Shown: positions 60,301-64,000 of the stretch, one piece after another
How the letters are laid out: each line of letters begins with the position of its first letter
Position numbering within the stretch: position 1 is the first letter of the stretch
DNA from: Fodinibius sp964490705
GTDB taxonomy: Bacteria > Bacteroidota > Rhodothermia > Balneolales > Balneolaceae
Assembly: GCA_964490705.1 (NCBI GenBank)
Contig: CAZBCG010000010.1
Location: 1-64,000 of the forward strand
DNA: 64,000 bases
Reading direction: 5' to 3'
Notes under the pieces: model-generated
What the model was told of the DNA's origin: nothing
Database searches by the model: none
What the model saw: only the letters and a program-made list of their open reading frames with translations
Program-made: the position numbers and the translations under genes

Positions 60301-63008
60301 ACCAGGGAGATGTCTGGGTAATCAGATTCGAGGGTATTATCAGGGGCAATAACCGCAAAGCTGTCTGGCGGTACGATAAATTGGGAGGAGGTAATTACAC
60401 CCTCATTTTGAGTGTTGTCACTGAGAGTCCACCCTTGCAGATCTAGTGATTTCGATGAGTGATTATAAATCTCAATATACTCCGAGCTATTCGATGGCGG
60501 GGCGGCCATAAACTCATTGATGGCCACATCTCCCGAATCGGAGGGAGATACCTCATAAAAAGTAAAGGAAGTGTCAGTCGGCGCGATGGCATTGCCAAAA
60601 ATGTCAGCCACATTTTCTATGGACAGCGTGTAAGAGGTGTTATTCTGGAGATTATTACCCGGCGTCAAGAATACGCTATCCGGAGAAGCAAAGGTGGCAT
60701 CCGATATGGTGATGCCGCCGGAAAGCGTAAAATTACCGGTATTCTCTGCGCTGGCTTGGTCTAGCGATTCTGAAAAAGTAATCGTCAGCTGATTATTTTC
60801 AATAAACAGCGATTCTAGTTCGGGCGGGGTGGTATCCGTGGGAATCTCATTGGCAGAACCGGGTGTACCGAAGCCGTTGGGCGCATCGCCCCAGTTGCTT
60901 TGATAAATGGCGGGCACGTCAACAGATCGGCGTTCTAATGCTACTTCGTCACTGCCCCAGTTCGAAGAATAGTTCAGTGAATCTAACAGCGTGCCATTGC
61001 TATCTCGGATGGTTATGACATCGCCGCCGTTATTTAGCGAAGGGAAGTTGCCCATCGAAATGAGTGCGATAGTAGGATAGTCTGCTGCCAACGTGTTTTC
61101 AGGTGCGATTACTACAAAGCTATCGGGTGGTACGATGAACTGGGAATTGGCAATCATATCCTGATTCTGTATGGCATCGCTGAGCGTCCAGCCCTGCAGG
61201 TCGAGTGATTTCGAAGAGTGGTTGTAAATCTCAATATACTCCGAGCTGTTGGAGGGGGGAGCGGCCATAAATTCATTGATGGCAACATCTCCTGAGTCCA
61301 CGGGCGTGGGATTGTAATAGGTAAGCGAGGTATCGGTGCTGGTTACGGCGTTGCCAAAAATATCTTCAACATCCGAAATGCTAATGGTGTATTCCTGGGC
61401 GTTTTGGAGGTTGGATCCTAATGATAGTTCTACGCTGTCGGCTTCGGTCTGGGCGGCCGAACTTATGCTGATGCTGGAAACACTGTAGTTAGTCTCGTCG
61501 TTTGCTGTGGATGATTCCAGCCGTTCATCAAATCCCAGCTTTACTGTTTGGCCGGATGCAATACGAAGACCCGAAAGCTGCGGAGGAGTATTATCTTGGG
61601 CAATTTCGTTGGGTAGTCCGGGTGTTCCTCCATTGGCATTGGGCGAATTGCCCCAGTTTTCTTGGTAAATACTGGGCGTCGAAGCCGAACGCCGTTCAAG
61701 CGCAACATCCGTGCCGCCCCAGCTAGAATTGTAGGTTAGCGAATCTGCAATGGTGCCATCATCTGTTATTAATTGTACGGCATCGGGTGTGCTATTATTA
61801 AGGGCAGGAAAGCCGGCCTCGTGATACGCCCGGTTCCCAAATACATTGAAGAGTTCGGTGGTATCGGCAGAAATCACCAAAAAACTGTCGGGCTCGATGG
61901 GGATGGGATTCGCCCCCAACGCATTTGTGTTGTTATTATCACCAATTTGCCAGTTGGCCAGATTTAAATACTTGTTGCTGGTATTTCTAATTTCGATATA
62001 CTCTTCACTCAGGGAAGTTGGAAAATCGTACGCAAATTCATTGATAATAATATCGCCATTGGCGTAGGAGTCAAAGAATTGAAATTCGAAAGTGGTGTTG
62101 GGGTCGATCGTATTGCCGTCGGTATCATCAATGTCATTAACAGCTAGCGTATATTCACCTCCTGTAATGGGGGAATCGTAGCTAAGCTGCACAACATTAT
62201 TTGAGGTACTTGTATTATTGGGATTACCTGCACCGGGACTGATAGAAAAATCGGAGTTTTGAACGCTGGAGGGATCAATATCAAGATTGAAGGAAACATC
62301 GAACGTTTGGTTGTCAATGACGGCAACATTCTGAATATCTAATGGAGGGTTTACTTTTGTTACTTGTATATCATCATATTCAAAAAGATCATGGCGCGTA
62401 CTGGAATAGTCGCTAAATAATCCGATATAACTGCTTTGGCTGTAGGTATTATCTGTGGTTGTACCTTGTGAGCTGTAGGTGCTTCCCCCGCTGGGATCAG
62501 CTAAAAGTTCCCAATTGCCATGGGTGTCTCTGGTTACTCGTATCCGTACCGTTACGGGATCAGAGTCAACCAGTCCATCTGTGCCATCAATGATTTTTGT
62601 GCTCCCATTACCGTCTTGCCGATAGAGACTTACTTCATCTTCCGTATCACCAATTTGGATAAAATACCCATTGAGATCATTTTTCAAGCCGGGTGAATCT
62701 GAAATGATATAAAACCGCGCTAAGTTACTGCCCGAAGGATTGAACCCGAGTTGTATGAGTGCTTCCCATTCGCCGTATGCCGCCGTTGATGGCGTAGTAA
62801 TTACGGCTTCGTCGGTAACTTCGGGAGCATCAAGCTGCAGGCGGTTTGATGCATTAACAATATGTTTGGATTCGGGATCGGTCCAGGTGGGATTATTGGT
62901 AAAATCACCATCACTGAAATCCTCATCAATGATAACCGTCTGCGCTAATACATCTGAAGAAATGAAAGCGGTGAGGAAGAAAAAAAGCGCCGTAATTTTA
63001 TATCGCAT
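57345..63008 (-). CDS. Giant exported surface protein with six Ig-like/lamin-tail modules
   Basis: This is a protein of 1887 residues from the Met at 63008 (MRYKITALFFFLTAFISSDVLAQ signal peptide). After a lectin/LamG-like domain (about 25-230) come six alternating modules: a Big_5/SbsA-like Ig domain (for example PPQLSGLRIASGQTVKLGFD) plus a lamin-tail domain (for example DVAINEFMAAPPSNSSEYIE). The three best-conserved repeats recur about 760 bp apart. The C-terminus is a FlgD/CHU_C-like sorting domain (SFTPNPFTPDGNGNNDN, then WNGRKGDGGRNRIGIY). The GTG at 63116 sits inside a terminator hairpin and is rejected as the start. Likely a cell-surface or secreted adhesion/matrix protein. Confidence 0.88.
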   Translation of the reverse strand: MRYKITALFFFLTAFISSDVLAQTVIIDEDFSDGDFTNNPTWTDPESKHIVNASNRLQLDAPEVTDEAVITTPSTAAYGEWEALIQLGFNPSGSNLARFYIISDSPGLKNDLNGYFIQIGDTEDEVSLYRQDGNGSTKIIDGTDGLVDSDPVTVRIRVTRDTHGNWELLADPSGGSTYSSQGTTTDNTYSQSSYIGLFSDYSSTRHDLFEYDDIQVTKVNPPLDIQNVAVIDNQTFDVSFNLDIDPSSVQNSDFSISPGAGNPNNTSTSNNVVQLSYDSPITGGEYTLAVNDIDDTDGNTIDPNTTFEFQFFDSYANGDIIINEFAYDFPTSLSEEYIEIRNTSNKYLNLANWQIGDNNNTNALGANPIPIEPDSFLVISADTTELFNVFGNRAYHEAGFPALNNSTPDAVQLITDDGTIADSLTYNSSWGGTDVALERRSASTPSIYQENWGNSPNANGGTPGLPNEIAQDNTPPQLSGLRIASGQTVKLGFDERLESSTANDETNYSVSSISISSAAQTEADSVELSLGSNLQNAQEYTISISDVEDIFGNAVTSTDTSLTYYNPTPVDSGDVAINEFMAAPPSNSSEYIEIYNHSSKSLDLQGWTLSDAIQNQDMIANSQFIVPPDSFVVIAPENTLAADYPTIALISMGNFPSLNNGGDVITIRDSNGTLLDSLNYSSNWGSDEVALERRSVDVPAIYQSNWGDAPNGFGTPGSANEIPTDTTPPELESLFIENNQLTITFSESLDQASAENTGNFTLSGGITISDATFASPDSVFLTPGNNLQNNTSYTLSIENVADIFGNAIAPTDTSFTFYEVSPSDSGDVAINEFMAAPPSNSSEYIEIYNHSSKSLDLQGWTLSDNTQNEGVITSSQFIVPPDSFAVIAPDNTLESDYPDISLVVMNEFPSLNNGGDQIIIKNNSGTLLDSLAYTSNWGSDEVALERRSIDVAGFYQPNWGESPNGFGTPGRANQVPPDNNPPLLVNFAVLSNTELELRFSEQLDASTAENTTNYTLSGSPAVIDAQLSDNRNVHLVLDDNLQNAVTYELTTQNITDVFANAIAPTDTSFTYYEVSPVSPGDVFVNEFSFDPISGSTEYVEIYNPTSESFDLQGWTLSDNRGNKNVITNSQFVVPPDSFAVIAPDNTLLSDYPDIALVSMPNFPALNNSGDDIVLHDNNGIQLDSLRFTSDWGGNEVALERRTTAVSGTFQENWGNSPNGFGTPGSTNLIEPDETPPTFEELFTIDQSSLQLEFSERVTSSSASDQENYQISPSRDIQLIAANDDSVQLFLNQDLESGTTYDVTVSNISDVFGNTLQSTTKEVEYLQIEEAQRGDIVINEILYNPGSSGKADFIELYNTSTNNFDLTNWVVGDAVGTTSISQNKKLRAGGYIVLTGSNIFATNVGSNGYAISGFPSLNNNTPDAVYLRNQNGVTIDSLRYSQSWGGNEEGTSLERKDPLAASNDASNWETSTSENGSSGGQQNVTFSPDTSPPEVIFSKVRSDGNYEVQFNEFIELTDDLQFLLSDQPLNVVSFDSTNGNVIILDSPQSRTKKTVANGTSIVVQNLTDIKGNTAQQSEVAVAQPMNASEKDLVINEIMYNPLDEPDDNQPDQSEYIELRNTRDYAISLEGLVLHDAPDEDGDVRELQPVSSTAKWVPAQGKVLVYADEATTFAESMVANFFDLESSNLQSIMRIDRTTLSLASSGDGIFISDSTGANIDSVFYDETWQNPNLIDTRGVSLERITPSGPSNDDSNWGSSVNSKGGTPNQENSIYQGESQAPDETGISFTPNPFTPDGNGNNDNLFINYKLDHQDYLIKVHIYDRYGRMVRELADGKQAGFESQLIWNGRKGDGGRNRIGIYIVVFEAYDSASGSDKAFKKTVVLARPLK
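60480..61320. repeat. Near-identical internal repeat of the giant surface-protein gene
   Basis: The stretch encoding DVAINEFMAAPPSNSSEYIE and its flanks occurs at about 61261 and again about 760 bp away at 60501, and a more diverged copy near 59749. The first two copies differ at only a few bases over the motif, so recent duplication or gene conversion within the gene is likely. Confidence 0.75.
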
Positions 63009-63082
63009 GTTGGTTTGTCCCGGGAAAAATTTTGATATAAGAATAATGGAGAAGGGCATGAATGGCAAGAAAAGAGAGGATA

Positions 63083-63117
63083 AAAAAAGAGGTGAAACTG
63101 CTCTCAACAGTTTCACC
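63083..63117 (-). terminator. Rho-independent terminator within the surface-protein leader (reverse strand)
   Basis: A perfect 10-bp stem (GGTGAAACTG/CAGTTTCACC, loop TTGAGAG on the reverse strand) is followed by TCTTTTTTT. It lies 75 bp before the ATG of the giant surface protein, on the same strand. Confidence 0.88.
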
Positions 63118-63230
63118 CCGGAAGGACATTTGATATTGCTCTCTATTTCAACGGCTTTACGCTTTCTAAGCGCTTGTGTAAGTAAGACCGTTGAAAAGAC
63201 AAATCCTTACAAATTTTTTTGAATTTTTTT
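63083..63230 (-). ncRNA. Candidate structured leader or small RNA ahead of the surface-protein gene
   Basis: On the reverse strand TTTCAACGG and CCGTTGAAA (63197 to 63189 and 63155 to 63147) close a helix that contains a CGCTT-AGA-AAGCG hairpin, followed by GGTGAAACTG/CAGTTTCACC with TTTTTTT (terminator, listed next). No reverse-strand gene lies between here and asd, so this is probably a short RNA or an attenuating leader of the 1887-residue protein. A known RNA family is not recognised. Confidence 0.4.
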
Positions 63231-63272
63231 ATATAATCTGTTTCAACTGTCAAAACCCTCAAAAAGAAACCT

Positions 63273-63677
63273 ATGAATTACTCCAGTAGCCAGTCGATCC
63301 CTTTCGAATCGGTGGATTATAATCACGGCCTGCAGATGGCCAAAGGGATTTTGAAACTCAATCGCGATGGGATTGAACTCGAATTTCAGGTGCAAGACAG
63401 TTTTGTAGGAGTAATCAAGTCGGATGTGAAAACCCTGCACCTGTCGTATGATGAACTGGAGTCCATTGAGTACAAGAAAGGCTGGTTTAGCGCAAAGATA
63501 ATATTAAAGACCTCTTCGATGCGACCGTTGAGTGAGTTGCCTGGTAACGAGCAGGGAGAATGCACGCTCAAGGTAAAACGGAAGCACCGGGATGAAGCCC
63601 AGAACACCATCGCCCAGGCCCGGCTTGCTCTTTCAGAGCACAAACTGGATCAGCTGGATGATAGAAAGACAGACTAA
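63273..63677 (+). CDS. Small PH-like domain protein
   Basis: This is a 134-residue cytoplasmic protein. Its strand pattern (GILKLNRDGIELEFQVQD, VKTLHLSYDELESIEYKKGWFSAKIILKTSS) and closing helix (EAQNTIAQARLALSEHKLD) resemble small bacterial PH-like domains. No membrane segment or motif is visible. It faces away from the giant surface gene and converges with asd. Function unknown. Confidence 0.75.
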   Translation: MNYSSSQSIPFESVDYNHGLQMAKGILKLNRDGIELEFQVQDSFVGVIKSDVKTLHLSYDELESIEYKKGWFSAKIILKTSSMRPLSELPGNEQGECTLKVKRKHRDEAQNTIAQARLALSEHKLDQLDDRKTD

Positions 63678-63726
63678 AAGAAAAACTCTGTCAGAGTTGA
63701 AAGCTTAAATAAGTGCCCAAGGGCAA

Positions 63727-64000
63727 TCAGTTGATATATCCTTTTGCTGCCAGCAGTTCGGCATTTAGGATGGCACCACCGGCTGCTCCGCGGATGGTAT
63801 TGTGCGCCATCGTCACATAGCCCAGATCCATAACGGTTCCTTTACGAAGACGTCCCACTGCCGTTTGCATGCCGCCTTCGCGATCCGCATGGAGACGCGG
63901 TTGCGGATAACGATCTTCTTTATAAAGTCTGATCGGGTTATCGGGGGATGATGGCAGATCCAGATCCGCAATAGGATTATTCCAGTCAGTGAATGCTTGT
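63727..64000 (-). CDS. asd: Aspartate-semialdehyde dehydrogenase, C-terminal part (partial)
   Basis: The reverse strand from the window edge to the TGA at 63727-63729 translates to a C-terminal part with ADREGGMQTAVGRLRKG and MAHNTIRGAAGGAILNAEL, which are hallmarks of the archaeal-type Asd family that makes aspartate semialdehyde for Lys, Met and Thr. The rest of the gene, including the catalytic Cys, is beyond the window. Confidence 0.9.
   Translation of the reverse strand, partial: QAFTDWNNPIADLDLPSSPDNPIRLYKEDRYPQPRLHADREGGMQTAVGRLRKGTVMDLGYVTMAHNTIRGAAGGAILNAELLAAKGYIN

Noticed and set aside
63009..63116. Start of the giant surface protein at GTG 63116
   Set aside because: The first codons would be inside a perfect terminator hairpin and a second signal-like segment would precede the true signal peptide at MRYKITAL.
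1..64000. CRISPR arrays, insertion sequences, integrases, toxin-antitoxin or prophage genes
   Set aside because: None seen: no spaced direct-repeat array, transposase, or integrase motif in any clear gene; the repeats present are intergenic palindromes.

Overview
The window reads as chromosomal DNA of a Gram-negative, non-photosynthetic member of the Bacteroidota/Balneolota/Rhodothermota group, most likely a Balneolaceae-type marine or halophilic bacterium. The signs are a one-piece hybrid two-component system, a TonB-dependent receptor with a carboxypeptidase-regulatory N-domain, families typical of the group (DUF3078, DUF4199, DUF2851, BatA-type membrane proteins), a lamin-tail/Ig surface protein with a FlgD-like C-terminus, many lipoproteins, weak Shine-Dalgarno signals, and a membrane pyrophosphatase with the residues of the K+-dependent, Na+-pumping type. 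This placement is inference from protein families. No insertion sequence, prophage, CRISPR array or defence island is visible, and most of the window is ordinary core genome.

Layout. 1-97 is the 3' end of a 5S rRNA and its terminator. 211-9701 is the most accessory-looking part: a 1402-residue hybrid sensor/regulator, a lipoprotein, then an alpha/beta hydrolase, two NTF2-like proteins and an O-methyltransferase, then a second lipoprotein. 9806-17453 holds tgt (reverse) and a tight forward block for envelope and lipid work: polyprenol-phosphate glycosyltransferase, accA, thioesterase, DUF2085, DUF4199, CPBP protease, DUF2007, cdsA, dipeptide epimerase. 17454-31414 has a MauE/DoxX-like protein, an SDR39U1 epimerase, a large beta-propeller lipoprotein, a BatA/vWA membrane protein, hflX, a CBS protein, a 996-residue TPR protein, aroA and an Hsp20. 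31504-37040 carries dnaK, tsaD, pyrF-rnhA and a methyltransferase. 37136-41755 is a TonB receptor/SGNH hydrolase pair. 42094-47766 runs on the reverse strand: tRNA-Gln, prs, rplY, pth, hppA and an unknown gene. 47819-57256 has DUF2851-YtxH, pyrR, a DUF3078 protein, an ALDH7-type dehydrogenase, a TrmH-family methyltransferase, PIN-PhoH, and murI with a BaiN-type flavoprotein. 57345-63008 is a giant surface protein of six Ig-like plus lamin-tail modules, preceded by a structured leader with its own terminator. A PH-like protein and the 3' end of asd close the window.

The least expected signal is non-coding. Five intergenic regions contain inverted repeats whose arms are both built on a strict 7-bp period, each locus with its own heptamer consensus (CAGTNNN, NNTNCGT, GTRANGA, NNGTTNN, ARTTNNN). 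In two of them the stop codon of a neighbouring gene is part of a heptad, and in a third it lies one base away. Other intergenic spaces hold 8-10-bp-periodic or simple palindromic elements (31412, 42785-42939, 46604, 54961-55200). Other regulatory candidates are a 21-bp-spaced direct repeat beyond the hybrid regulator (4491-4518), a 17-bp-spacer promoter overlapped by an 8-bp inverted repeat (6993-7052), and the leader/small RNA before the giant surface protein (63083-63230).
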